From Neonectria sp. B-13 (lineage: Eukaryota; Ascomycota; Sordariomycetes; Hypocreales; Nectriaceae), in contig NOKP01000008.1 of assembly GCA_002682825.1 (NCBI GenBank), positions 1,537,595 through 1,601,594 of the forward strand: a DNA stretch of 64,000 nt, written 5' to 3'. Positions 21,061-33,043 of the stretch are shown one piece after another; positions within the stretch are counted from its first letter, which is position 1; each line of letters starts with the position of its first letter. The notes beneath the pieces are model-generated. The model ran no database searches. It worked only from the letters and a program-made list of their open reading frames with translations, and had not been told where the DNA came from. The position numbers were made by a program, and so were the translations under genes.

Positions 21061-23704
21061 ATGGCTGACCCCTTGAGCTGGGACAGCATACAAGAGCCTG
21101 TTCTTGGCTTCCCTACTACTAGTAGGCTCTCCACCCCAGACGCGGACTTCACCTACAACCATGACTTTGCCCACAACTCCGACACCGATGACTCCTTCAG
21201 TTGGATGCAGCAGCAGTTAGAAGGCGCCGATACAAGCTTTACTGCGGCAGACACATTTCTACCGCCACCAGAGGCCCTAGGTGAAGGAGGTCCTGCCACT
21301 GACTTCGCTGGCCAACCCTCTGGAGGCACCATATCTCCGAGTAAGCTTCAAAGCCACGGGACCGGAATACCACCAAAAATTGGCTCTCGTTTCTCTTCCA
21401 GCGCGGTAAGGATATTGAGAAGTTGGCTGGCGGGTCATGAAGAACACCCCTACACCACCGCCGAAGACGTCGAGCTTCTCCAGCACCAGACAGGTCTCAG
21501 CAAGCGACAAGTAACCAACTGGCTCGTCAACGCGAGGCGACGCTCCAAGTTTCAACCCTCCCTCTCATCCTCGCTGCTTGTTCGGGGATACTCTGAGCCG
21601 ACATCGACCGGACATACGCCCATCGATATCCCGCCGCGACGCGCGACGCCCGCCCCTTTCGCAACCATGAACCCTCTACAGCGATGGGAAATCTCACCGC
21701 CTGAACATGAAGCCGCTGCAGCCTCTGACATTTCTCGCGCCGTAGCCGCCTCGTCCGCTCCGAGTCGTCTGCGCACATCAGGGAGGTCTTCCGGGAACGC
21801 TTCATCCGCTAGCAGTGTGGACACCTCGCATTCGAGCATGAACTCGGCGTCGCACACTTCTGCCTATTCTCACAATTCCCGCAACTCGCTTAGATCCCTC
21901 GACCTCCTAAAACAGAACTTCAACCGGCGGAGACGACGGCCAGCTGCTAAGCGGCAGGAGAGCACCCGCCTGAGCCTATTCCACGCTAACATGTACCAAT
22001 GTACGTTTTGTACCGAGACATTCAAGACGAAGTATGATTGGCAACGACACGAAAAGTCACTACATCTCTCGCTCGAGGAATGGATGTGTTCACCGGACGG
22101 GCCCACTGCCTTACACCCCGAGAAAGGTCTATTGTGTGTCTATTGCGGAGAAGCCGGCCCGGATCAGTCGCACTTGTGTGGGCACAACCATGATGCCTGC
22201 TTTGACCGCTCGGCTGAAGAGCGAACCTTTTATCGAAAAGACCATCTTCGGCAACATCTCAAGTTGGTACATGCATCAAAATACATGGAGTGGCCGATGA
22301 AACAGTGGAAGATCACCAGCCGAGAGATAGAGTCGCGATGCGGTTTCTGCGGAATCTCTTTGGCGTCTTGGGCCAGCCGGGCTGATCATCTGGCTGAGCA
22401 CTTCAAGGCCGGAAAGACAATGGCAGACTGGAAAGGGAACTGGGGATTCAATCCTCAGGTGATTGAAATGCTAGAAAATTATATACCGCCCTGTAAGTTA
22501 CGATTTCAGACGTCTTGATGCTCCTGTGTCCCAACTAACCTATCCTTGTAGACCTCATTCATACCGAGCGAATCTCTCCGCTCCCTTTTTCCGCGACGAC
22601 GGGACCAGTTGAGACACCCTCCAGCGCTTATGAACTCATCAAGCTGGAATTGGATTATTACATGCAACACTTCTTCGATGCCCACGGCCGCCTCCCATCA
22701 GATCATGAACTCCAGTACGAGGGCTGTTCCATCATTTTTGGTGCAGAAGTCGTCTCGCATTGTTCCGCCTCGTCAGATCCGTCTTGGCTTCGAGACGTTA
22801 TCATGTCTTCATCTGAAGTCTCCAAACAGGCTCGGTTGCGCCATATGACGCAGGTTGCCAAGCTGCGACTGAGCCAGCTCAAGATCAATGGCAAAGGGAA
22901 TATTTTTGAGAACTGCGAGTTGGAACTTCAGCTGCGTCAACTTGTCGCAATGCACGACACATTGGGTCTTTCATTATCAACTTACGAGTTGCAACAGGAA
23001 GCATCCCACGTGCTCGGCCGTATTGAAGCTGTCTCGCCAAACCCTTCCAATCGCTTCATGGATTTCTTAGTCAGGCTTGTTTGGGCCTCAAGTGACTGGC
23101 TTGTGCCCTTGCGTCAACGAGGACAGCAGTTATCACTGGACAGCATGACAGATGAAGAAGATCCTCACCAACTATACAAGCTCAACGTCGACCCGGATGC
23201 AGAACAAGCACGCTCTTTATTGAGTAAGACAGAACAGGCTATGAAATCTGGCATGATGCCACTTGCACATGGACTAGGCCTGTTTTCCGACCCACAGGAT
23301 ACGGTGCCAACGAGTACGGTCGCTGGCCGTGAATATTCCTTCCACAGTTGCACGCCACCCCTATTTCACAACGACAACACTAGTTACCGACGGCTTACGA
23401 ACGAACTGTCCCGATTTGTTGCGAGCACTATGTCCTCGAATAACCCTAACAGCCATGTACCCACAGACGATGAGCTCAGGTATCAGGCACGGTGGATTTG
23501 GTGTGACGAGTAAGACAACTCCATAAGATCTTGCTCCCGTCTCAATTTCGTTTATCCGTTTAGTCGTATGGGAATAACTGACAGTCTTTCAGGGATGACC
23601 CATGGACACAAACTCCTGCCGACAATGTTGAATGGCTGCGTGAGTTCAAGTGTGAAGTCGGCCTTCTTAAGGATGACTCTGCACAAAATCCAGCCCACGT
23701 GTGA
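21061..23704 (+). CDS. homeodomain (KN/TALE type) plus C2H2 zinc-finger transcription factor
   Basis: Three exons: 21061-22492, 22552-23509, 23593-23704; introns 59 and 83 bp; 833 residues. A TALE/KN-type homeodomain spans about 109-163, with the recognition helix NWLVNARRR (W154, N157, R159). Basic and Ser-rich linkers follow. Zinc-finger segments are C314-x2-C317-x12-H330-x4-H335, a longer Cys/His-rich insert at about 359-404, and C427-x2-C430-x12-H443-x3-H447. The C-terminal ~350 residues are a helical region with no named domain, ending in a DDPWTQTPADNVEWLREFK motif reached only through the last intron. The protein should be a nuclear DNA-binding regulator; targets are unknown. The start is the first ATG after an upstream stop. 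Confidence 0.88.
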
Positions 23705-24504
23705 GTTTAATTCAAGCTCAACAGTTATACATGCAGTGGATAGCCAGACTACGAAGACAATATAGAGACCCCTGCTTCTATGAGAAAGTCTGGATAACTA
23801 TGGTGTAGTGATGGATGGATAAGATACGGTCGGAATGCCGGTATCGGATGATTTGAAATGACATACTGTATATGAGCTGATGAGCGCGATATCTAATTCG
23901 GGCCTACGATCATCTATGGATCGGCATGAGCTGTTCTTGTACAGAACAGCCAAGTTCAAAAGATTACACATAACTATATGGACACTGAATAGGCTATCTA
24001 TATTCACTGCGAGATGCGAAGACGTGGGCGGTACTTTGGGGATTGACTTTGCTGATTTTTGGTACTCTCACAATAAGGAAGACTGGCATGAATGCTTCAC
24101 ATCACTCCCGATGCTCCCAGCACTGTGGGATAGAGTCAAACAGGTTGCATTAAGCTACGCCTTTGAATGCCATGACATGACTGCCCCAGTGATATTTATA
24201 CACCATTGATGTGATTTGAAGAAAAGGCCACGCAAAAACGTTAGTGAATGAACCGTACGAAAGGCGCGTCTGCTTCTCTCTTACCTTGCGACCAGCGCAC
24301 TTTGACAGTGCAAATTTATGCGCCATGTCCGTAAAGGCCAACGTTACGCGCTGTGTCCGTATAAGTCAACGTTACGGGCAGTTTCCCAAACATACATGTG
24401 GATTGGGTATCAAAGGGCCGGCGCCTTTACTGGAAGAACCATCGCAATGGCCTCCTCACCGCCCCAAGATACCATCTGCCTTCTCGACCTGATGATGAGC
24501 GATC
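23705..24504. other. intergenic, AT-richer, with a possible gene relic
   Basis: An open stretch at 23880-24209 (109 codons) reads protein-like near its end (DFWYSHNKEDWHECFTSLPMLPALWDRVKQ) but has no clear start or exon partners. It may be a decayed exon related to the broken gene downstream. Nothing else is seen. Confidence 0.3.
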
Positions 24505-25839
24505 ATGGATATATTCGCCAAACTTTCACCAGAGCTACGACTTCGAGTCTTCGAATGCCTTCCCGGTCTTAAAGAAGGGGTCACGCTCGGTCATGCGTCG
24601 TCTCTAATGTTCCGGCATTTCCACAAATTCCAGATCACGATATGTCGACAATACGTGAGAAGGAATCTCATCGAATATCTTATCCAGGACCTTGTCGCCA
24701 TTGTTACCCTCCCCCGAGTCCTCGTACACCTTGAAAGAAAGCAGTATTACGTCAGGGTATGCTGTCATCTTCGACAATGGGGACAGAAGAACTTCCCAGA
24801 CCCGACCAAGCCAGTGACGTTGCATGTCTAGATGGTGTTCGACTTGAACTCTCTTTACAATTGTCTGTGGCTTTATGTCGATGACCATTGTTGAAAGCAA
24901 TAAGTGACTCTCTACCCGAGGCTTACAATCGGCTCCCAGTATGGTCCCCCTTTCCTCCAAGCAGAAAGCAGCAAAAGCTGCAACAAACAGCTCGCTATAC
25001 CTGCCGATTCACTCTAACGGGAGAGCAAAAACGACAAATATTTCAAGCGTTTCAAAACACGAGCTTCTTTGCTGGTCTTTTTAGGAGTGACACAAGCTTT
25101 GTAAGAAACTGTCACTACTAGGGATGACATCCTCTGGAACAAGCTGATCCAGCAACATGGGTACCTCCATTAATTCCGGATGATCCATTCCGACATTGGG
25201 ATTGGCTTTTCTGGATAAGTATGAAGTAGGGAGCAGCTTTTCACCCGACCTTCAGTGACTTCCTTGCATACGCGAGTATGTTCTCATGCTATACGTTCTC
25301 ATACGGTATACAGTATTCCTTTTCGGGAGAACAACAAATTGCAATCTTCTTCCTGCCACAAGCTTTCTGGAATTTGAGACTGCAACTCTTATCTATGCAA
25401 TCACCGTCAACCCCTTGCCTACTATATCATCAGGGGTGACCTACGTACTTATAGTGACCGGATCTTATCACTCCTGGCATTGTCAGGTCTTGATTCCCTC
25501 AGAACCGCTCCGACCTCAGGCATAGCAGAGCAGGCTCTGGCAAAAATGTGTCGGGACATAACTATATATCGTCCGCGCATCAATGTTACGAACGCCAGCG
25601 TCCTAGTCCATGGCCATATCTCATTAATATGCGTCTCATGATATGCTAACAGCTTCATCCGTCTGTACAGACAGCGCGCTTGGCCTCTTTTTAAGGAATG
25701 CCGACCCGGCCCTAGACTGCTGATAGAAGACGAGTATCGCGAAAAGTACGGAGTCAGGCCTTGTGGTAGTCAGTTTGAATGGGATTTGAACAAGGAGTAT
25801 GCAAGAAACGAGCTCATTTGTCATGGAAGCGGTGTTTAG
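24505..25839 (+). pseudogene. broken F-box-like fungal gene
   Basis: The left part (24505-24831) starts MDIFAKLSPELRLRVFECLPG, the pattern of fungal F-box-like N-termini, followed by FRHFHKF and a stretch around DLVAIVTLPRVLVHLERK. It stops at a TAG after 108 codons. Protein-like sequence resumes in another frame at 24888-25121 (SDSLPEAYNRLPVW, LTGEQKRQIFQAF) and again at about 25650-25839 (YRQRAWPLFKEC, EYREKYGVRP) before another stop. The order and spacing fit one gene of about 430 codons broken by several stops and frame changes. I infer an inactivated member of a variable, multi-copy fungal family, with RIP or drift as the cause. Introns could explain one of the breaks but not all of them. 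Confidence 0.5.
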
Positions 25840-26299
25840 GCCTCCGAGACCCTTTTGGAAGATCAAGTTCACAGACTGTCAACGAGTCGGGAAGAAAAAC
25901 CGTTTGGTATGCTTAAGGGCTATCTTTTAGTTAAGTAAAACAAGACAGTTGAACTTCATTCTACTCAACACCCCAAAACTGTGAAGAGGTTGATCCGGCT
26001 CGATTGTAGTCTTTTCATAAAATTCAGGATGAAGAGCCCTGTGATCGAGTTGTTTAAGTGGATTCGGGTTCTGGCTCTGGGACCGTTATTCCCTCAACTT
26101 GATGCCGGGTGGTGTCATGGCGTCGAGACGAAATCCCCCACCTCAAGCTCACTTCAAAGGAGATGCCACCGGGACCGGAAACGGCGGTGCCATAAGGCGT
26201 TGCGAAATGGTTTCTAATAGATCGCTTGATAATGGGAGCAGCGTCTACCATGACGGTAAAAAAGAGGGCGGAAAGGATTATCCTATTATGGAGTTAGTC
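25840..26299. other. intergenic region, nothing recognised
   Basis: This 460-bp AT-rich stretch lies between the broken gene and the 3' end of the membrane-protein gene. Confidence 0.5.
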
Positions 26300-27080
26300 T
26301 CAAGAGATAGTGGGCGTCCGAGATCTAGTGCTTGAGGGATGTGAGGAGATGATGATGATCTGGTTTCTCTGTACTGCTGTAATTACTAACCCGTAAAAGC
26401 CGGACAGGTAAATCAGGATCTCCCTCACGGCCTGCATCTTGAGAGCCCATTGTTGACACTCTAGCGACCCTCCATAAGACCGACGAGTCAGGTCACCATG
26501 TTGAGGGTCGTCAGGGTTAGAATACGCGTCGGTAGACGAGTCAATGGGGTAGTGATCTCGGTCGTCTCTGCAGTAGGTGAGCGACGACGACCTCGACGAA
26601 ATGTCCGCAACAGCGCTGATGACCGCGAAAGCGAATATTACAAGGAAGATGGCATTGACGATAGCTGGCAAAGGTGTGTGGATGCGCTTGAGGCGGATCA
26701 TGTTGACGGCGCTGAACACGATGGATGCCAGGCCCTGCCAAACATAGAATTAGTACTTTAACTTAGGTGACGTCCGAGGGAAGCAAGATACTGACTGTCC
26801 AGAAGATGATTGGTGTGAAGTACTCCAATCCCCAATCACGATACTGGAATTTTGCTTCTCCATATTGAGCCAGCAGGGTTCCGGCAAGCAAGAAGGCTAG
26901 AACGGCAATGTCGAGGACAATGCAGATAGGGAAGGCGACGGAGAGGATGAATTGAACTGTCGAGGTTGGTGGTCTCTCGATGACGTCTGTTTCCTCGGCC
27001 ACATCGTCACGCCCGTTCCTGGTCGATGCTAAGAGAGGTGTTCTCTCTTCGGGACGAGGCTCACTACTTGGAGAATCCAT
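26300..27080 (-). CDS. four-helix-type membrane protein of unknown function
   Basis: Two exons, 27080-26796 and 26734-26300; the 61-bp intron uses a GTCAGT donor and CAG acceptor; 239 residues. The cytosolic N-terminus carries an acidic dileucine signal (ERTPLL, about 12-17), a vacuole/endosome sorting motif. Hydrophobic segments follow: about 43-66 (FILSVAFPICIVLDIAVLAFLLAG), about 84-103 across the splice (YFTPIIFWT joined to GLASIVFSAV), and about 115-134 (AIVNAIFLVIFAFAVISAV); a weaker one lies near ILIYLSGFYGLVITAV close to the end. The hydrophilic loop after helix three contains two Cys (CRDDR, LECQQ). The family is not recognised. It is divergent from the NLR gene with 583 bp between them. 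Confidence 0.7.
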
Positions 27081-27663
27081 ATGAACTTAGATAAGATTTG
27101 AGGTGGCTGGATAGATAGAAAGGTAGATTTTGATATTGAAGTCGTAGGAGAAGTGGCAGTGTTAAGTATTGAGTAAAGTGGACGACGTGTTGTTAAGTTG
27201 TTAGGCAGACGCGTCTCAAGGATGCTAATCCTTCGTGGCCTGTTCAATTACAACTGTGCATCAGGCGCCAACAGTACGGCCCCACAAGGGTTTCAAATAT
27301 TAGTTCGGTACTTACCCCAGTATTCTGCTTTCAAGTAGTTTCTACTGAAAACCGCCTTAAAGACATCTAGATAGGTAGGAAATACTGAAGTACTGAAGTA
27401 CCGAGAGGTGCCAATCAGATTGCCTTCTTCAATGAATAGGTCTTTTATATTTCACCCTCTGGACCCATGAGATACTGTATACGAGCTAACATTGAAACCC
27501 TTGTGGGCTGTAAGTCCTCGCAGATGGCGGCTTACGCACTCTTATTGGGCGTTTGTGCGGGGTAGCTGGACATGCCTCCAACCTCCCATGCGCAGGCATC
27601 TTCACTCCGTTTTACCATGACAACTTCGCTTGACGCAGTATCACACGTTGTGATTGTGAAGCG
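27081..27663. promoter_or_regulatory. divergent promoter of membrane-protein gene and NLR gene
   Basis: This AT-rich 583-bp interval holds the 5' flanks of both genes. No specific site was identified. Confidence 0.35.
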
Positions 27664-30600
27664 ATGTCTCCGATGATATGCTGCGGCATATGGCGCCGAA
27701 GCGGCGGCGGAAAGGGCTCCGGGCAGTCCGAGGACGTCCCGGCACACGAAGGTTCTGGTGTGGGGCCTTCCACCGGTATGTCCGAATACAGCAGTTATGA
27801 ACTTACCATTTCCATTTCCCGGACTGACACACTGCCTACTAGTGAACGGCCGAGTCCCACTTCGGACCGCACCGGCGACTCCATCTGCAGCCGCTACTGA
27901 GGCCCCTTCGACCTCCGGCCAGCTAGTTCTCGATGCTGTTCCGCCGGCCCAAATCCTGCCGGGACGTCAAGAAGAACAAGCCTACGATCAGCCGGAGCTA
28001 CCAAAGCCATATGCCAACAATTATGACCTATGGACCGAAGCCTTATTGTCTCTAACAGAGTCAGAAAGGCGGGATGTGGAGATGTTCGCGTCTGATGCCA
28101 ATTCTGCCAATAGAAAAGGGTTGGTGGTGGACATCCAGGAGCGAATAGACAAGGCATTCAAGGAAGAACAACACGACAGCACGACACGCCGCATTATCGA
28201 GAATTCTGTGTCGGTATTAACTAAGTTTGCCTCTGCTGGTGATGTTGCTGTCAGCTTTGACCCTGTCCATGCTGCTCTACCATGGGCTGCTGTCCGATCT
28301 GTTCTCGTGGTAAGCAACCCTGGTCCAGAGAGCGTGTTGTATCCGGACGACATGGAACTCGGGTAACGTATCTCTTTCGATCATCGAGCTAACCTCTGTA
28401 GTTATTGACTGCTAACAGCGAGTTGAGAGGTCAACTCCTCGCTGGAATTGCCGAGGTAGCTTCGCTCCTCGTACAATGTGACACATACCAGCAACTATAT
28501 ATGGCTCCAGATCCCACCCTCCGTCCGCCCGAGGCCGCTTTGGGCAAATTGAGAACATCCATCGTTCAAGCTTATGCTAAATCACAGTTGTTCCTTGGCT
28601 TTACCGTCCAGCGCCAGCGAAGCAATATCAAAATAGATGCCGCATTCAAGCTTCAAGCCGTGCGAGGCCATGTCAACACGCTCGTGGAGAGTCAAGGACA
28701 TATACAAAAAGCTTCAGATGACTGTGAAAAACATTGTAATTCTTCAAGTCGAACTCATGTTAAAGAACTTCTCAAGCTTGCAGCAGACTTCCCCCGGGTC
28801 ATGCAACATCAGGTGTATGTGCACAGTTCTGTAATGAAGGCAATGCTGATACTTTTATAGTAACTTAGTTCTGGAAAGAATCGACGCTGAGGACCAGCTG
28901 AATATTCTGGAGTGGGTTTCGCCCATACCATATGGAAAGCATCACATCACGGTCAAGGAAGCGCGAACATCCGGCACATGTAAGTGGTTATTAGACCACA
29001 AGAAATTCGATGAATGGAGGGACATCGATTCATCAGCAATTTTGTGGCTTCAAGGTTCTCGTAAGTGCAATCCCCATCCTCGGCTTCTGTGAGACTGACT
29101 TTCCTAGCTGGTGCCGGTAAAACTTTTCTTACTTCCCAGGTCATCGACCATGTTCAAGCTCAGCTAGAAAGCTCGCTGAAAGAAGTGGGATTTGCATACT
29201 TCTACTGCAATCGGAATGAAGATGAGCGTCGGAATCCACTCTCAGTCCTTCAAAGCTACGTTCGCCAACTGTCAACTTCCGTACGGAATCCTGGACACAT
29301 GCGGAAACCGCTCCAGGACCTCTGTCGTGAAGCGAGGCTGAAAGGATCGGATCTCGGCTTCGACTTATGTAAGGATCAACTACTGGAATCGGTGAATCTG
29401 TACTCCCAGACCATCCTCATCCTTGATGCCCTCGATGAATGCGACCCAGCGTCGCGCTGGCAGCTCGTCGAGATGATGCAATACCTAGTCTCCAAATCCG
29501 AGCAGCCGCTCAAGATCTTCATTTCAAGTCGGCCTGACGGCGATATCAAGGGGTATTTCACATCTTGGCCCAACCTCGAGATCCAAGCTACAGACAATCA
29601 AGGTGATATCGAGAAATTCGTCAATGAGGAAATAGACAGACCTAGGCAATGGGGGCCGATATCCGCGCCGCTGCGGAGGGACATCGTCAGCATACTCCTC
29701 GAACGCAGTCAGGGAATGTAAGTTCTACTCGGGTGAGAAACTTTCAGTATGTAGCTTATGACATGACAGGTTTCAGTGGGCGTACCTGCAGATCAAGCAA
29801 GTGCTTGAACTGCCAACTGAAGAAGATATCCGGAGCAAGCTCGGGAAACTTCCAGCCGGACTCAAAGATGCATACGACGAGATTTACGAGAAAGTCGCGA
29901 GCCATCAGCATGCGAAAGATCTTGTGGATCGCGCCTGCGTGTGGGTCATGAGTGCTTGCAGAGCTCTAAGCAGCGATGAGCTTTTATCCGCAATTCGCGT
30001 TGATTATGACCACAATGATTTCACCTTAGCCAACAAGGTCACCGAAGAACATTTGTTAGCTGTATGCAGCAATCTGCTTGTCCTCGACTCTGAGGAAAGC
30101 GTTTGGAGGTTCTCTCATCTATCGGTAATGGAGTATTTTGAAGACAACCACTGGGGCCTTCGGCAGGCATGTTGTAACACTGCCAAAGTGTGTCTCAAGC
30201 TTCTGATTGAGACATACAAGAACCCCATCGACGAAAGCGAGATCGAGAGCTCGGATGACGAGCACGACTATGAACCACAGGACATGTTTGACCTAGCTCA
30301 TTTGTTTCAAGAATATCTACTGCATAACTGGTTCGTCCATGTCACAACCTATGAGGAACAACTAGCGAAAGAAGGACAAAAGGCAGACCCTTTGCTAGTA
30401 CAGCTTTTGAAAAGCTTTCTTGGTTCCCCTGGAAACAGCAGTGTTCAATACCGTGGATGGTACCGTGGAGTATCCCGCCAAGGTGACCTGCACGGGCATT
30501 TTGTCACGTCACGGCCATCACGCCTGAGATGGATCACGGTGAAGCAAATCTCTCCAGAGGACGTTACAATTTGCGCAATATGCCGCTTCTCATTCTATTA

Positions 30601-31410
30601 CGTCCTGCGGGACTGGTGGGAGAACGCAGAAATCACACTCTCACAAACGAATGATGAAGGCGACGACCTCTTGACACTTGCTGCAGTAGCAGGTTGCAAA
30701 TTGATCTGCGAGACACTTTTTAAACGAGGAGTGCAGATTAACAACGTACCATTGAGCGGAGCTTATGGTAGCGCTCTTGCTGCCGCCCTTGTTTATGGAG
30801 AGAGGGAGACCGTCGAATTTCTAATCGAGAATGGGGCTGAGGTCAACCTCTTACTACCTAGTGGAATCTATGGTAGCGCTCTTGCTGCCGCTGCTGGTCA
30901 TGGAGAGAGAGAGATTGTCAAAGTTCTAATCAAGAATGGGGCTAAGGTTAACCTCTTACTATCCAGTGGACACTATGGTAGCGCTCTTGCTGCTGCTACT
31001 ACTGCTTATGGGGGGAGGGNNNNNNNNNNNNNNNNNNNNNNNNNNNNNNNNNNNNNNNNNNNNNNNNNNNNNNNNNNNNNNNNNNNNNNNNNNNNNNNNN
31101 NNNNNNNNNNNNNNNNNNNGAGAATGGGGCTGAGGTCAACCTCTTACTACCCAGTGGACGCTATGGTAGCGCTATGGATGCAGCTGCTTTCATGGCACAG
31201 ACAGAGTGCGTAGAGAGTTTGCTAGATGCGGGAGCAAAGGTGAATACCAGATTGGAGAATGGGCGTTGCTGTACGGCTCTAAGGGCTTGCTCAGCGGACA
31301 TCTTTCCAGAGGATAAAGAGCCTTCGGTATGGGATGGTAGGGATGAGCAGACTTTTAAGAAAGACAGAGCAGAATTGCTTCAACGTCTCGGTGTAATGAA
31401 TGAGAATTAG
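27664..31410 (+). CDS. NACHT-ankyrin NLR-like (STAND) protein, interrupted by an assembly gap
   Basis: Six exons: 27664-27775, 27843-28309, 28402-28814, 28861-29060, 29108-29717, 29770-31410 (with 100 N). Introns are 67, 92, 46, 47 and 52 bp. After a low-complexity start comes a helical N-terminal domain of fungal NLRs (ALPWAAVRSVLV, then ELRGQLLAGIAEVASLL). The NACHT NTPase follows: Walker A G396-S-P-G-A-G-K402-T403, completed by splicing, Walker B TILILDALDECD and the FISSRPDG motif. A helical middle region contains FSHLSVMEYFED. The C-terminus is a series of 35-residue ankyrin repeats (ENGAEVNLLL, YGSALAAA) that are nearly identical to each other, then a last divergent repeat and a charged tail. 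Proteins of this architecture act in fungal non-self recognition and programmed cell death. At least ~1,113 residues are visible. The reading frame after the gap differs from that before it, so the gap is not really 100 bases. Confidence 0.88.
30827..31200 (+). repeat. 105-bp tandem ankyrin-coding repeats
   Basis: Units of 105 bp (35 codons) start at 30827 and 30932 and again after the gap at 31120. Shared stretches such as AATGGGGCTGAGGTCAACCT and CTATGGTAGCGCTCTTGCTG are almost unchanged between units. This is the signature of recently exchanged or amplified repeats in fungal NLR genes. Confidence 0.85.
31020..31119. other. assembly gap of 100 N
   Basis: Exactly 100 undetermined bases, the conventional size for a gap of unknown length, lie inside the near-identical repeat array of the NLR gene. 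The surrounding frames require a true length of 3n+2 bases. Confidence 0.95.
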
Positions 31411-33043
31411 AATATGGGTATAATTTTGATGATCTACTCCATGACGATACAGGAGACAGCTCCTCGACATTGACACTATAACACAGCTGCCAACTGACGT
31501 AATTTCCGCAAGCTTAGAAGAGTATTTTTCCCTTCTTAAACTTAGTTTCCACTCAGTATCATAATGGACACACGTAGGGTTGAGCTCATTGCCATGGAAG
31601 TCTGGGTCCTAGTCACTTGACTGAAGAAACGGTGGCCCCTGCTCAGCCCTTTCGAACTGGCTCTTATCGCTGTGACTTGCAATGGGGCTGTCGAATGTCG
31701 GAAGCCAAGGAGTTCTTCAATCGAGTTTAAGTTCGTCAACGCCAGCGTACTGGGTAGGGTAATCGGGCATATACGTATCGGTATGGCGAACGGTTGGTGG
31801 GAGGCGAATGCTCGATGACAGACGACGACAGCGAGACCGCAAGGTAGGCGGAGAATGGGACAGCAAGACGGCGGGGAATGACCCCCTAAATACAACATGC
31901 ACTCTACGTACCCTACCGCAGACGGCAAATTCAGGTTTGATGGGAGAGTCAACTGCGTTGAGTCTTTATGTCTTGAATCAGAGAAGTGTAAGGGAGATAA
32001 GAAGCATGACGAGTGACAGCCATAGCCTGCATGCCAAAGTTTATCCGATGGAGCGAGACTGGAAAATATTGGACAAAACCAACATTCAGTAATCACTGTC
32101 AGAAGTCTACCTGCTTACCTAGTTTCTAATGAGTACCTGCATCTATGTACCGATTCTGAATTGTTTCACAATCACATGAGGCAGAGAATAGCCCTGGTCT
32201 AGAAAAGCTTGTAGCACTGAAAACTGATGCTAAGCCTGAGGCCCACTGTTGCATATGAATAAATGCAATTTAGATGAGATTCTACAATTCATGCCTAAAT
32301 GATCTGACATTTTGGGTTGATTGCCTTTGGCTGTTATTTGGGCACAGTGACGTCATTGTCGGGTTCTCAAGCCGACGCCGACCCTCGGAATTGATAACAG
32401 TTGCCTTCCAAGAGAATTTGGCAGTTGAAGTGAATCGAATTGCTTACGAAAAATGGGAGACGCTTCGTGAGCAACCCGGTTATCTTTACGATTCAATCGA
32501 ACGTCTTCTGAATCATCGTTGGGTCGTCATGCTCAACTCTCCTCACGTCCCCACTTGGCCCTCATCCCACAGCTTCGAGACAACAACGGCTCTTATCTCC
32601 CGTCAGACAACAAATGACCTGTCGCTTTCCTGTGCTCTGCGTGATTTCTCGTCCACTATCCCAAGCCCTAAGCCGTCACCAGATTCCCTTGCCGAACTCG
32701 CTCCCCTGCTCAAGCGTCGCTAGTTCGGCTGAAGGCCCGAGATGCATATCGAAACTCCCTCAAAACCTCACAATCAGCCATCTTCCCCTCGTCTAGAGCC
32801 GAACGACCAATGAGGGCAGCAGACCCTTCGCAGAATATCCACTCACCATGACATCAAGCATCCGATCAGTTCCCGGTGCCCCTCACTGCCTCAGCAGGTT
32901 GACTAAGTGATTGCCATCAGGAGCAGGAGTATTTCAAGCCGGACTTCCCAGCTTTGCTCTATTCCTCCAACTCTGATCCGTCACCAACATTCTCAATACT
33001 TCCCGCACTCAACGCAATCCTCGCCAAACCACACCAACTTTCG
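31411..33043. other. intergenic region upstream of NMT1
   Basis: This 1.6-kb interval has no recognisable gene. Open frames at 31542-32096 (minus) and 32274-32723 (plus) have no domain or codon-level support. The last few hundred bases should hold the NMT1 promoter and transcription start. Confidence 0.5.

Noticed and set aside
23880..24209. 109-codon frame with a protein-like end
   Set aside because: No start context or exon partners; listed only as a possible relic.
31542..32096. 184-codon minus-strand frame downstream of the NLR gene
   Set aside because: No recognised features; opposed by a plus-strand frame.
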